From Paenibacillus xylanexedens (GTDB taxonomy: Bacteria; Bacillota; Bacilli; Paenibacillales; Paenibacillaceae): a DNA stretch of 64,000 nt. Positions 8,749-16,953 of the stretch are shown here, piece by piece. Within the stretch, counting starts at the first letter, position 1. The number at the start of each line of letters is the position of its first letter. The position numbers were made by a program, and so were the translations under genes. The DNA lies in NCBI RefSeq assembly GCF_017874615.1, contig NZ_JAGIKV010000001.1, forward strand, positions 372,001-436,000, written 5' to 3'. A model generated the notes under the pieces. That model had not been told where the DNA came from, made no database searches, and was given only the letters and a program-made list of their open reading frames with translations.

Positions 8749-9891
8749 TTATTTGATTTTGATTTCCAGTTCATCATTCTTGGCTTCCTGCAAATCATCA
8801 TAGACCTTATCTGGTTTACCACGAAGTTTTAATACCATTGACTCTGGATTGTCCAATAGATTGCTGCTGAAAGAATATATCATTCCATCTTCCGCTTCAC
8901 TCCCGCTTACCATGGATAAATTGGTCTGTTTCCCGTTTTTAGTGGTAGTTACAATCTCGAGAGGCTGAACGACCTCACTGATCAACAACTTCATTTTGTA
9001 ATCGATCTCTTGCTCCGGCTCAAAAACAAATCTAACCCGAGTAACAAGCGGTGATAATTCCACTTCTGACAACATAACTTCATAACCCCCAACGGTAAAA
9101 GTACAATTAACGTTGATGATTTCCGTTTTTGGGATAGAAAATTTGGGATTCAGCGCAAAAGAAAGATTCATTTTTTTGGAAAATTGATATTTCCGTTCCT
9201 TTTCCCCGTTTTCCGAATATTTTACGACGCCAGGAACAACAGAGGAAAGCTGAAACTGAATATTTACTTGCTCAGGCAGCGGTTTATTTCGACTTCGCTC
9301 AATTGTATTCCGGCCATAAATGGTATGCTTATCCTTCGAAAAATGAATACCTCCTGCACTGCCATTGTCAAGCAAGTGCCCTGTCGAAGCGTCCGTCATC
9401 TTCATATTTACAGTTGAATACATCTCTTGCGAAGCATCCGTTCTGGCGGTATACAATACAGTTATCCTGTTCTCATCTGCCATAACTGCATTCACGGTTA
9501 ACTTATATATTCCAGATGTAACCGTCCGATCCACGAGTTGCACATAACCATGATTGAGCGTTGAAGTAATCGTGGCACGGTCCATATCCGAAGTTAACAG
9601 GCCACGAAAGGGCTCTAGTACTCCCCAATCGGTTACAGGCTCAGTATATGTTGCCGGTTGTTGCCCATAGTTTCCAATCGGACCCATAAGAAACCAACCT
9701 GCAGCCAGGACCGTGACCAGCACTGCCGTGATCCATTTGATACGAACGGTCCTACCTGATCGTTTTGTTCTAGCCATCGCGAGACCGCGTTGAATTGCCG
9801 CAGTCGTGTCCGCCGGATTCCAGTGCTGTTTCTCTCTTTTCACCTGATATGCGTCTGCAAGAAGTGCTTTCTCCTCCGGGTTAGTGGTCAT
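8749..9891 (-). CDS. Membrane-anchored anti-sigma factor, DUF4179-type
   Basis: A 380-residue protein with a cytoplasmic N-terminus (about 1-47), one transmembrane helix (about 50-68, ITAVLVTVLAAGWFLMG) and a large extracytoplasmic domain. This is the layout of DUF4179-type proteins paired with ECF sigma factors in Bacillota. Its ATG overlaps the end of the sigma gene by 11 nt, implying translational coupling. By inference it sequesters the sigma factor at the membrane until an envelope signal is sensed. The signal is unknown. Confidence 0.8.
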   Translation of the reverse strand: MTTNPEEKALLADAYQVKREKQHWNPADTTAAIQRGLAMARTKRSGRTVRIKWITAVLVTVLAAGWFLMGPIGNYGQQPATYTEPVTDWGVLEPFRGLLTSDMDRATITSTLNHGYVQLVDRTVTSGIYKLTVNAVMADENRITVLYTARTDASQEMYSTVNMKMTDASTGHLLDNGSAGGIHFSKDKHTIYGRNTIERSRNKPLPEQVNIQFQLSSVVPGVVKYSENGEKERKYQFSKKMNLSFALNPKFSIPKTEIINVNCTFTVGGYEVMLSEVELSPLVTRVRFVFEPEQEIDYKMKLLISEVVQPLEIVTTTKNGKQTNLSMVSGSEAEDGMIYSFSSNLLDNPESMVLKLRGKPDKVYDDLQEAKNDELEIKIK

Positions 9892-10429
9892 GCCAATCCC
9901 TCCTATTCTTCATCAACTTGCGCAACTGCTGGAGCCCCTTGTGCTGCCAGGTCTTGATCGTCCCTTCCGGTTTGCCGAGGATCGAGGCAATATCTGTCAG
10001 CGTCATGTCGTTATAATATTTCAGCAATAATACATGGCGATATTTTGGTTTCACCTTTTGCAAAAGAGATTCAATAGCTATTCGATTATCATCAACGCTA
10101 ATCATCCAAGACGCCGGAATGCTGTCCTCCAGATCCTCCTTCGCCAGAGGTGTTGCCCGCTTGCGGCGCCTCTGTTCATCGATGCAGACATAGATCAGAA
10201 TCCGAATGATCCACGACTTGAACGCCTTCTCATTGTTCAGCGTACGACGTTTGATCCAAGCACGGCATGTCATCTCCTGTACCGCTTCCAGCGCATCTTG
10301 CCGGTTACGCAGGTAACTGTAGGCAATAGAAATGAGCGTATCTTGATGTTCCATAATGGATTGCACAAATGCCGTCTCGTCTTCGGTCTGTACATAAATC
10401 CTCTGGTTCATCTCTGCTTTTGTTTCCAC
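9881..10429 (-). CDS. ECF-type RNA polymerase sigma factor
   Basis: A 182-residue sigma-70 family factor. Region 2 is visible as SIAYSYLRNRQDALEAVQE...WIIRILIYVCIDEQRRRK, and region 4 as YYNDMTLTDIASILGKPEGT followed by a Lys/Arg-rich recognition helix. The ATG positions further upstream lie inside a hairpin of the preceding unit. The GTG at 10429 has AAGGAGG 7-8 nt upstream and gives the usual family length, so I take it as the start. It is translationally coupled to the downstream anti-sigma gene. The -10/-35 it recognises cannot be deduced here. Confidence 0.88.
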   Translation of the reverse strand: METKAEMNQRIYVQTEDETAFVQSIMEHQDTLISIAYSYLRNRQDALEAVQEMTCRAWIKRRTLNNEKAFKSWIIRILIYVCIDEQRRRKRATPLAKEDLEDSIPASWMISVDDNRIAIESLLQKVKPKYRHVLLLKYYNDMTLTDIASILGKPEGTIKTWQHKGLQQLRKLMKNRRDWHDH

Positions 10430-10500
10430 CCCGCATCCCTCCTTCTCTCTCTTTCTGTGGTATAAGACGGGTGAGTGAAGCAAACGGTTTTTATTCATCA

Positions 10501-10532
10501 AAAAAAGCTCCGCCATCATCATGAGGGAGCTT
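10501..10532 (-). terminator. Terminator of the SMI1-containing operon
   Basis: Minus strand: AAGCTCC and GGAGCTT pair around a 14-nt loop and are followed by a T-run. It lies after the 10603 stop and just before the sigma gene, so it isolates the two units. Confidence 0.7.
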
Positions 10533-10602
10533 GATTACATAACAATTCGGCCGCCGATATACTGAATTACGTACACGAATGAACAATCCAAGATCAACTA
10601 AC

Positions 10603-10935
10603 TTACAAATTGCCGGTGACTTCGATCCCGTCGGCCAATTGCAGATGATTTCTCACCCAAGTGGTGAACCGATTCAAAAAAATCCGTAATTCTGGCTCTG
10701 CAACCGCCTGTTGATCCAGCTCTGATAAAATCCCCACCCACACATCCTTCGTAATCGGATTCTCCCAGCAGGGATCAAGAGCCTTCATCTCTTCTCCAGT
10801 TCGTGGGTCAGCTTCCATCTCTACTTCAACCGATTCTTCTATGTATAAAGGGGATAAAACAAAACCCACATTCCGCTGCGGACCTTGATATTGATATATG
10901 AGCGCAGGAATTGTTCTCTTTGATTTTTTAGCCAT
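10603..10935 (-). CDS. Hypothetical small protein, last gene of the SMI1 operon
   Basis: A 110-residue soluble protein that I do not recognise. It starts MAKKSKRT with AGGAGG 7 nt upstream; an earlier in-frame start eight codons up lacks a site. It has no signal peptide or membrane segment. The body is acidic (ESVEVEMEADPRTGEEM) with a Trp-rich C-terminal half (DVWVGILSEL, TTWVRNHLQL). It is the promoter-distal member of five same-strand genes and is followed by a terminator. A role alongside the SMI1-type neighbour is only a guess. Confidence 0.7.
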   Translation of the reverse strand: MAKKSKRTIPALIYQYQGPQRNVGFVLSPLYIEESVEVEMEADPRTGEEMKALDPCWENPITKDVWVGILSELDQQAVAEPELRIFLNRFTTWVRNHLQLADGIEVTGNL

Positions 10936-10971
10936 ATATGTTCCTCCTGTTTCAGGCAAATCTTCTACCGA

Positions 10972-11298
10972 TCAGAGTTCAAACCAGATTAAACCACCAT
11001 CAACCCGCCTGGTTTCTTGCTCCATCTGATGCATCCAGCTCCGCGCCTCTTCACCCCAGATATGAAACAAACAGTAGATATACGAATCCCCATCCACAAT
11101 CTCTTCTAACCCGGAAGCCTTTTCTATCCACACTTCAAGTGCTCTAGGCCAGGAAGGATCTTCACGTTTCAATACAAAGCCGTTGGCTTGGTGTTCCAAA
11201 CTATACACTTCGGTAAATTTTAATGAACTTGCCAGACACTTCACAACTTCAGGTAAAATCGCAGGCTCCGTTGTTCTAATCCCATATTCCCAGCCCAT
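10972..11298 (-). CDS. Hypothetical small protein in the SMI1 operon
   Basis: A 108-residue soluble protein starting MGWEYGIRTTEPAILPEVV with GAAGGAGG 7 nt upstream. It is rich in aromatic residues (WPRALEVWIEK, YIYCLFHIWGEEARSWM), like many small immunity-type proteins, but I cannot assign a family. It is separated from the upstream SMI1 gene by 14 nt and from the next gene by 36 nt, consistent with one transcript. Confidence 0.7.
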   Translation of the reverse strand: MGWEYGIRTTEPAILPEVVKCLASSLKFTEVYSLEHQANGFVLKREDPSWPRALEVWIEKASGLEEIVDGDSYIYCLFHIWGEEARSWMHQMEQETRRVDGGLIWFEL

Positions 11299-11312
11299 AT
11301 GTACAACCTCCT

Positions 11313-11960
11313 TCAGACTTCGTTCGCTCCAGATTGTTGCTTTTGTTCATGCATTTGATGGATTGAACGATCCAACCACAACTCATACCAGTCCAGAAAA
11401 TGTAATCGATTCGTATTGCCCCAATACTGATCAGGATAGATTCCATTGCGGTTAGCCCGGTCATCAACCCAGATCTCTCCGTAGGAGGCTCCCTTAACAA
11501 CCAGATTCATGGAGATGCCACAACCAAAATCACTGATGCGCAGCATGCCTGCCGACCATTTTGGATCAAAATATTCATGTTCCAGCGCTTCCCATTCCTC
11601 TTCTTCCTTGCTGTCATCGAACCAGTCATAGTTCCAGTTCCATGCTTCCGTGAATTGGAAAGGGGCCGAGACCGCGTTCAGCTCATCGTCATAACCCAGA
11701 ACGGCGTATACGCCGTCATCCGGGTTTTCCAGACCATAATAAGGCCCTGCACCACCTGTTCCCATATGAAGAAGCCATACCTTATAGTCCTCCGGCAACT
11801 CAATTCGCCATTTCTGTTCAAATTGCGTAATATCCTTCTGGGTCCACACAGACGCCATTTCATATTCATGGTTTTCTGCACCAAACAGCTCCAAATCCGG
11901 GTCCAGACTTCGGAGAGTGATCAACTTTTCACGCATACGTTCCAGTTGCACTTTGTACAT
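11313..11960 (-). CDS. SMI1/KNR4 family protein (immunity-type)
   Basis: A 215-residue member of the SMI1/KNR4/SUKH superfamily. The signature lies at about 45-75: FEQKWRIELPEDYKVWLL followed by GTGGAGPYYGL, then the late GCGISMNLVVKG and a Trp-rich C-terminus (DQYWGNTNRLHFLDWYELWL). Bacterial SUKH proteins commonly neutralise polymorphic nuclease toxins, though some have other roles. I start at the ATG preceded by GGAGG at 10 nt; the longer frame upstream runs into the neighbouring gene. No toxin gene is visible nearby, so the immunity role is family-level inference. Confidence 0.82.
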   Translation of the reverse strand: MYKVQLERMREKLITLRSLDPDLELFGAENHEYEMASVWTQKDITQFEQKWRIELPEDYKVWLLHMGTGGAGPYYGLENPDDGVYAVLGYDDELNAVSAPFQFTEAWNWNYDWFDDSKEEEEWEALEHEYFDPKWSAGMLRISDFGCGISMNLVVKGASYGEIWVDDRANRNGIYPDQYWGNTNRLHFLDWYELWLDRSIHQMHEQKQQSGANEV

Positions 11961-11988
11961 GGCTTCCCTACCTCCCTTCTTTACTCTG

Positions 11989-12669
11989 TTACGTTTGTTC
12001 GACGGCGTACCCGCGTTGCTGCAACTCACCCAGTGTGGCTGCCACATCTCGCTCAGGACACAACTGCTTAATCAGGCTGACGGTCACCGGTTTTCCTTCA
12101 TATACTTCAGCTACGGCTTCCAACGGCAGATCCGGCAAGTCATAGTACCCTTTGGCCCAATCAACGTAATCTACCGGGTTCTTCTCCAAATATCCCAGTA
12201 AAAATTCTGCGCCACCTCTGGCGTCCGCTTTGTCTTCCTCGGCCATCGCCAGCTGAATCCAGTTACCAACCTTCCATGGCAAGTCGTTCCCTTCCTGCCA
12301 TAGGCAAAAGGTCACATCCTCCAGATCCAATGTTTCCTCCTGATCTCGCAGAACTGCCATCAAGACCTCTGGTACTTCATCGTACATGCCCGGATAGATT
12401 TCGCCGTCCTCACGAGCATGTGGGCTCAAGGGTGACTCATGATCGAATCCTTTGATCAACGTGCCTGAGTTCGTAAACAATACATGCAGATGATCACCTG
12501 CGCCGTTATTGATGCTTCCCCATGCCACACCTGGCTGAAGTTCAGCTTCATAATGATGTACGCGTAACCATTTTTCCTCTGAAAAGATGATATCCAAAGC
12601 AGCGAGCATTCTCATTTGTTTACGCAGGGCATCTGCATTCATCATCGTTATCTCGTTCCAATCCTGCAT
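11989..12669 (-). CDS. Hypothetical acidic protein in the SMI1 operon
   Basis: A 226-residue, strongly acidic soluble protein with no recognised domain. The N-terminal half is aromatic (WLRVHHYEAELQPGVAWGSI) and mentions a repeated GDHLHVLF core. The C-terminal ~70 residues (GYLEKNPVDYVDWAKGYY...) look helical. It begins at MQDWNEIT after an AGGAGG-like site and ends 28 nt before the SMI1 gene. Its size and composition fit the immunity or antitoxin-like proteins found beside SUKH genes, but there is no direct evidence for function. Confidence 0.7.
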   Translation of the reverse strand: MQDWNEITMMNADALRKQMRMLAALDIIFSEEKWLRVHHYEAELQPGVAWGSINNGAGDHLHVLFTNSGTLIKGFDHESPLSPHAREDGEIYPGMYDEVPEVLMAVLRDQEETLDLEDVTFCLWQEGNDLPWKVGNWIQLAMAEEDKADARGGAEFLLGYLEKNPVDYVDWAKGYYDLPDLPLEAVAEVYEGKPVTVSLIKQLCPERDVAATLGELQQRGYAVEQT

Positions 12670-12697
12670 ATGAATCCCTCCTGTTCGTATATGTACA

Positions 12698-13165
12698 CTA
12701 TATCCGGATTAAATCATCCAGCATGTTATTTCCCTGATTACTTGGTGTCATGACAATGGTGATCCGACTGGCTTCTCTGGAGATGATACACGCATAATTT
12801 CCGGGCTTTAACTGGAACAGAACCCCTTCACACGTCTCATCCGGCTCCAATTCACCGCCAGTGACATCATCCGCCGCTCCCAGATAGACGTGCCCAGACG
12901 GAACTTGCAGATGATACACCTTTTCCCGTTCCGCTGCGTGATCTGGATCTGAATCCTCCTCTACATCCTCCAGGCTCCATTCCACCTCATACACTCCATC
13001 CGCACCCAGATTCAAGAACAGACAATGCCCTGCATTCACCTCAGCCAGCTCATCCACTGGAATGGACCACCAGTCCGAAGTATCCTCAAGCCGATGTTTT
13101 AACGCTGCCAGATCATACAGGCACAATGTTGCCGTATCTGTAACCATTTGAAATGTTCCTCTCAT
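12698..13165 (-). CDS. Hypothetical protein, first gene of the SMI1 operon
   Basis: A 155-residue acidic protein. The sequence suggests a beta-rich fold (GHCLFLNLGADGVYEVEW, HLQVPSGHVYLGAADD, CEGVLFQLKPGNYACII), reminiscent of small DUFs annotated beside immunity genes. I cannot name the family with certainty. GGGACGGGCG precedes the ATG. A TTTACA/TATAAT promoter (13220-13247) lies about 60 nt upstream and probably drives all five genes down to the terminator at 10501. Confidence 0.7.
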   Translation of the reverse strand: MRGTFQMVTDTATLCLYDLAALKHRLEDTSDWWSIPVDELAEVNAGHCLFLNLGADGVYEVEWSLEDVEEDSDPDHAAEREKVYHLQVPSGHVYLGAADDVTGGELEPDETCEGVLFQLKPGNYACIISREASRITIVMTPSNQGNNMLDDLIRI

Positions 13166-13219
13166 ATTCGCCCGTCCCTTCTGCCTGATCCAGGTCTGAC
13201 CTCAGAAATATATTCCATC

Positions 13220-13247
13220 ATTATATCAAGCCTGGTACACGTGTAAA
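13220..13247 (-). promoter_or_regulatory. Promoter of the SMI1-containing operon
   Basis: Minus strand: -35 TTTACA (13242-13247), 16-bp spacer, -10 TATAAT (13220-13225). Confidence 0.6.
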
Positions 13248-13353
13248 AGGAACCCATGGACCATCTCTGCTTGCGCAACTCTTCATTTCTCGCTCCAAAT
13301 GGTCGATATAAGCATAACTGACTTTTTTTGAACCTGATGGAGGAAGCCAAGCC

Positions 13354-13731
13354 ATGTCAATTAACAATAGAAAAGAACCCTTTCGCTACACATTGAAGGA
13401 ACCGATCCACTTTGAGATCTATATTCTCAGCATCAACGGGGTTAACGCACCAGCCAAACCCATTCAGGCCGAACTCTGCGATATCAGTCGATCCGGCTGT
13501 CAGCTGTCATTTCCGCTGTCCCTTCCTGTAGAGAATAACGATATTCGGATTGGAATGAATATGCTGCTCTTTGAAGACCCTCTATATATGGAAGGCACTC
13601 TCCGCTGGGGTCAAGAAAAAAATACCTCATGGCATTATGGTGTTCAACTCGAAATGCAGGATAGGAACCAGGACCGTCTCTCCCGAGAGATGCGAATGCT
13701 TGCAGGACAAGGTAAAATCATCGTGAAATAG
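13354..13731 (+). CDS. PilZ-domain protein
   Basis: A 125-residue single-domain protein. The DxSxxG element of PilZ c-di-GMP receptors is present (CDISRSGCQLSF, about 47-58), followed by the expected beta-strands (EGTLRWGQEKN...HYGVQLE). The N-terminal RxxxR element is degenerate: only KEPFR or RKEPFR can be aligned, so nucleotide binding may be weak or lost. Such proteins tune motility or exopolysaccharide when c-di-GMP rises. GGAGG lies 10 nt before the ATG. It is monocistronic and converges on a permease gene. Confidence 0.8.
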   Translation: MSINNRKEPFRYTLKEPIHFEIYILSINGVNAPAKPIQAELCDISRSGCQLSFPLSLPVENNDIRIGMNMLLFEDPLYMEGTLRWGQEKNTSWHYGVQLEMQDRNQDRLSREMRMLAGQGKIIVK

Positions 13732-13768
13732 TGAACTAGCCATATAACCTGATAACAAAAAGAACAAC

Positions 13769-13797
13769 AAAAAAACAGCCCAATCAAATTGGACTGT
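13769..13797 (-). terminator. Terminator of the permease gene
   Basis: Minus strand: ACAGTCCAAT and ATTGGGCTGT (one mismatch, 3-nt loop) are followed by seven T. It may also stop PilZ transcription. Confidence 0.8.
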
Positions 13798-13813
13798 CGC
13801 AAGATGAAACTCT

Positions 13814-15157
13814 TTAAGCTGCTTTACTAACTGTCACTGGTTGTTCCATTTTGGACCAGTTCACGGTTTTTTCGAGAACGAGTGAGACCAATACCCCAAT
13901 GACGAGACCGTTGCTTATGATCGGAATAAGATACATGGGCAAGGTTTGAAAGGCCTCAGCAGGAATATTCATGACAGCAACTCCCGTGAGGACCGGCAGC
14001 GCTACACGATAGATCGTTTTAGAATTAAACGTCGTACCTTCAAGCGTTCTAAGTGCCGTGCCGAACATCTGAAGATAAGCCACGAACAGAACAGCACTGC
14101 CGACGCTAGGTGGTATTTGTGCAAAAAATGCTGTCACTGAAGGTGTAAGACCTATCACACATAACATCCCCGCTCCAATAATCAAGGCAGCACGACGCAG
14201 AATGCGAGTACTCTCCAGGAACCCGATCGATGATGCAAATAAACCAAAGGGCAGCACACCTACACAGGCTGACAACATCGTGAACAGACCCGTTAGTGCA
14301 TAGGAATGCCTATACTGACGGCTTGTTGTTTCTGTCCGGTATAGTTTCTCAACTGTGCTTAATGTGGTGATCGAATTCGTCATGTTCACCAGCCCTACGA
14401 AGAAAGCAGTAATGACAATGCCCGGTTCCCATCTGGGTGCTCCCCATGGAAACAGCGTTAGGCCTGTTGTTGTCTGATTCGGCTGTCCGCTATGCTGTCC
14501 AGGGAACAATAGACTATACGCGATCCAGCCTGCCACAATCCCAATCAAGATTGCGTAGTTCCCCAGTTTCCCCCTGCCCTTCAATTGAATCCATGCCACA
14601 AGAAATGCAATGACAACGGATAATGCGGCAACAGGCAGATCGAAGCGGCCAAACTCCGTATATCCAATCATGCCTTTGAAAAAGTTCATGGTCAGTTGAA
14701 TCGTCATCAGAAATAGCATGGCACTCTTCACCATAGGTGTGAACAGCTTTTGCAACACTTGCGCTGCCCCCAGCCAGCCCAGAATCATCATCGTTAGTCC
14801 TGCTAACAGAAAACCTGCAGCCAACCCACCGCCAATACGCTCCAGACTCATACCGGCCGATGAAGCAGATACCGTCAAACTTAGCGTCAATCCCCACCAT
14901 AACCCTGACGGACCATCCATAATCGCATATCGATGACCAAATAAGGCTTGAAGAATACACACTGCTCCGGTAAGGATAAATGCGTGCTGCATGGAGGCAG
15001 CGATCGCATCCGGGGACAGATGAAAATTATGTCCAATCGATAACGGAACAACAACGGTATTGGTAAACAGGAAGAAAAACCACTGTATGCCCGCCAAAAT
15101 CAGTGAAGATACGTCCTTCATATTCTTTTGTGAAAACTGCTCTAGATGTCTGTTCAT
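13814..15157 (-). CDS. Nucleobase:cation symporter-2 family permease (purine/pyrimidine type)
   Basis: A 447-residue integral membrane protein with about 12-14 hydrophobic helices. It resembles the uracil/xanthine permease (NCS2) family, close in style to the Bacillus YwdJ group: an early VVVPLSIG element, then GPSGLWWGL and GLVNMTNSITTLSTVEK in the core, where substrate-binding residues lie. It probably imports a purine or pyrimidine with H+ or Na+. The substrate is undetermined. It has its own terminator. The downstream-oriented ankyrin gene (minus strand, upstream) is 50 nt away, so co-transcription is possible. Confidence 0.85.
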   Translation of the reverse strand: MNRHLEQFSQKNMKDVSSLILAGIQWFFFLFTNTVVVPLSIGHNFHLSPDAIAASMQHAFILTGAVCILQALFGHRYAIMDGPSGLWWGLTLSLTVSASSAGMSLERIGGGLAAGFLLAGLTMMILGWLGAAQVLQKLFTPMVKSAMLFLMTIQLTMNFFKGMIGYTEFGRFDLPVAALSVVIAFLVAWIQLKGRGKLGNYAILIGIVAGWIAYSLLFPGQHSGQPNQTTTGLTLFPWGAPRWEPGIVITAFFVGLVNMTNSITTLSTVEKLYRTETTSRQYRHSYALTGLFTMLSACVGVLPFGLFASSIGFLESTRILRRAALIIGAGMLCVIGLTPSVTAFFAQIPPSVGSAVLFVAYLQMFGTALRTLEGTTFNSKTIYRVALPVLTGVAVMNIPAEAFQTLPMYLIPIISNGLVIGVLVSLVLEKTVNWSKMEQPVTVSKAA

Positions 15158-15207
15158 TCGTTAGGAATATCCTTTCACTGTTCTGTATCATAAATGTATA
15201 AGTCGCT

Positions 15208-15795
15208 TCAGACTTGGGTTAATAGTCGTTCCATTTCGGTATATTGATTCTTGCGCGCATGTGCAAGCGGTGTAATCCCGTCCCGATCCGCGATCTTTGG
15301 ATCTGCACCATATTGCAAAAGCAAGGCAACAATCTGTTGGTGACGCGGCCCACCATCTCCCAAAATGACCGCTTCCAGCAAGGCTGTCCACCCCAGGTTG
15401 TTGATATGGTTCACATCCACATCACTGCGTGTCAGCAGAAGCTCCACAATGTCTACATGGCCCCGATCCGCTGCTGGGATAAGGGCTGTGCCGCCAAAAC
15501 GATTCGTTAACCTCGTATCTGCACCTGCTGTAATCGCCAATTCAACCATGTCATACATACCCTCAGCACTCGCGTATAACAGCAGGTTGTCCAATCGTGC
15601 ATCCTGAAGATTAATGTCCGCTCCGGCGTCCACTAACATCCTTGCCGTGTCTATCTTGTTACCGTGCACCGCAGCCAGCAGAGGTGTCCGCCCCAATGCA
15701 TCCCGTTCATTCAACCGGCTACCCTGTTGTGTGATAAATCGAATGACCTCATCGGTATGGCCCGCTTGAGCAGCATCATGTATTGTTCTAACCAC
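15208..15795 (-). CDS. Ankyrin-repeat protein
   Basis: A 195-residue soluble protein made of about five to six ankyrin repeats. Typical repeat cores are GRTPLLAAVHGNKIDTARML, GADINLQDARLDNLLLYASA, GTALIPAADRGHVDIVELLL and GITPLAHARKNQYTEMERLL. There is no catalytic domain, signal peptide or membrane segment, so it should act as a protein-binding module. It lies upstream of the permease on the same strand and divergent from the LysR gene. The binding partner is unknown. Confidence 0.88.
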   Translation of the reverse strand: MVRTIHDAAQAGHTDEVIRFITQQGSRLNERDALGRTPLLAAVHGNKIDTARMLVDAGADINLQDARLDNLLLYASAEGMYDMVELAITAGADTRLTNRFGGTALIPAADRGHVDIVELLLTRSDVDVNHINNLGWTALLEAVILGDGGPRHQQIVALLLQYGADPKIADRDGITPLAHARKNQYTEMERLLTQV

Positions 15796-15979
15796 GTTGT
15801 TTTTTCCTCCAATTCAAGGTCTTTCTCATGCAGTAATATTCATATAGAAACCAAACCCTGTTAGTCAGGTATGCAAATCTAATGTATGGTAACATAAGAT
15901 CGTAGTATATTAAAAATACATGTTTTGTTGCCTTTCCATACGAATTACATATACATTGCAGGCGAAGGAGAACAACCAC

Positions 15980-16882
15980 TTGGATATCAAACAATGTCGC
16001 TATTTCATTGCCATTGCTGAGGAGAAACAGATTACAGCAGCAGCCCGAAGACTTCACATGGCTCAGCCACCCTTAAGCCAGCAGCTTAAGTTAATGGAAG
16101 AAGAGCTTGGTGTGATTCTATTTGAACGCAAAGGGCGCATGATGGAGCTAACGCAGGCGGGTCGCAGCTTCTATGATTATGCCGTTACATTGACCAAATA
16201 TATGGAGGAAGCTGTAATGGAGATGCAAAGTTTCCGTCACGGCATACGGGGCAAACTCGCCATCGGCATCAATACCATATCGGATCGCCTGATCCCTCAA
16301 GCACTGCAACAGTTTCGCACCACCCACCCACAGGTTACCTATAAAATTCAACAAAATGAATCTGCGCAATTATGCCGATTGCTGGAAGATGGCAAAGTTG
16401 AACTTGCCTGTGTACGCATGCCTGTCCAGACTGAACGTTATGAGGTGCTGCATCTGCCACAGGAGCGACTCTTCTATATTTCTTCAACACCGCTTGATAG
16501 TCCGACAGAGATGGGACCAGGAGTGGAGATGGGGACTTATTTTGAGCAGCTTACAGGTATCCCTCTACTGCTTCCAAGTACAGAGGGACTCGGCATGTTC
16601 GAGTTGATTCTGGGCAAGTTCCGGGAGCATCAGGTTACCCCCTCCATCATGGGTGAGTGCTCAGACATTAATATGTTGCTCGAGCTGGTCCGACTCGGCT
16701 TCGCCAGTTCCATCGTGCCTCACACGGTACTACAGCTATATCCCGAGCACCCATTCCACGTATATCGCATCCAGGATCAGCATTCCACGGTTGGCTCGGC
16801 GCTGGTGTGGCTGCAGAACCGTTATCTGTCCAAGCCTGCACAACACTTTGTGCAACTGGTCCAGGGTATGCTTCCCATGTAA
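15980..16882 (+). CDS. LysR-family transcriptional regulator
   Basis: A 300-residue LysR-type regulator. It has an N-terminal winged HTH (about 1-60; ITAAARRLHMAQPPLSQQLK, then EELGVILFER) and a periplasmic-binding-like effector domain. I start at TTG 15980 because AAGGAG lies 9 nt upstream and the product then begins DIKQCRYFIAIAEE, the family norm; the open frame before it has no site. It is divergent from the ankyrin-permease pair with ~185 bp between, so it may control them. The effector is unknown. Confidence 0.88.
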   Translation: MDIKQCRYFIAIAEEKQITAAARRLHMAQPPLSQQLKLMEEELGVILFERKGRMMELTQAGRSFYDYAVTLTKYMEEAVMEMQSFRHGIRGKLAIGINTISDRLIPQALQQFRTTHPQVTYKIQQNESAQLCRLLEDGKVELACVRMPVQTERYEVLHLPQERLFYISSTPLDSPTEMGPGVEMGTYFEQLTGIPLLLPSTEGLGMFELILGKFREHQVTPSIMGECSDINMLLELVRLGFASSIVPHTVLQLYPEHPFHVYRIQDQHSTVGSALVWLQNRYLSKPAQHFVQLVQGMLPM

Positions 16883-16899
16883 AAGGCTATAAGCAAAAA

Positions 16900-16941
16900 A
16901 ACAGCAGCTTTACCGGATTACATTCCGGTGAAGCTGCTGTT
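16900..16941. terminator. Bidirectional terminator between LysR and bglP genes
   Basis: An 18-bp stem (AACAGCAGCTTTACCGGA with TCCGGTGAAGCTGCTGTT, one G-T pair) with a 6-nt loop. A-rich on the left and T-rich on the right, so it can serve both convergent genes. Confidence 0.92.
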
Positions 16942-16953
16942 TCATTTTTATGG

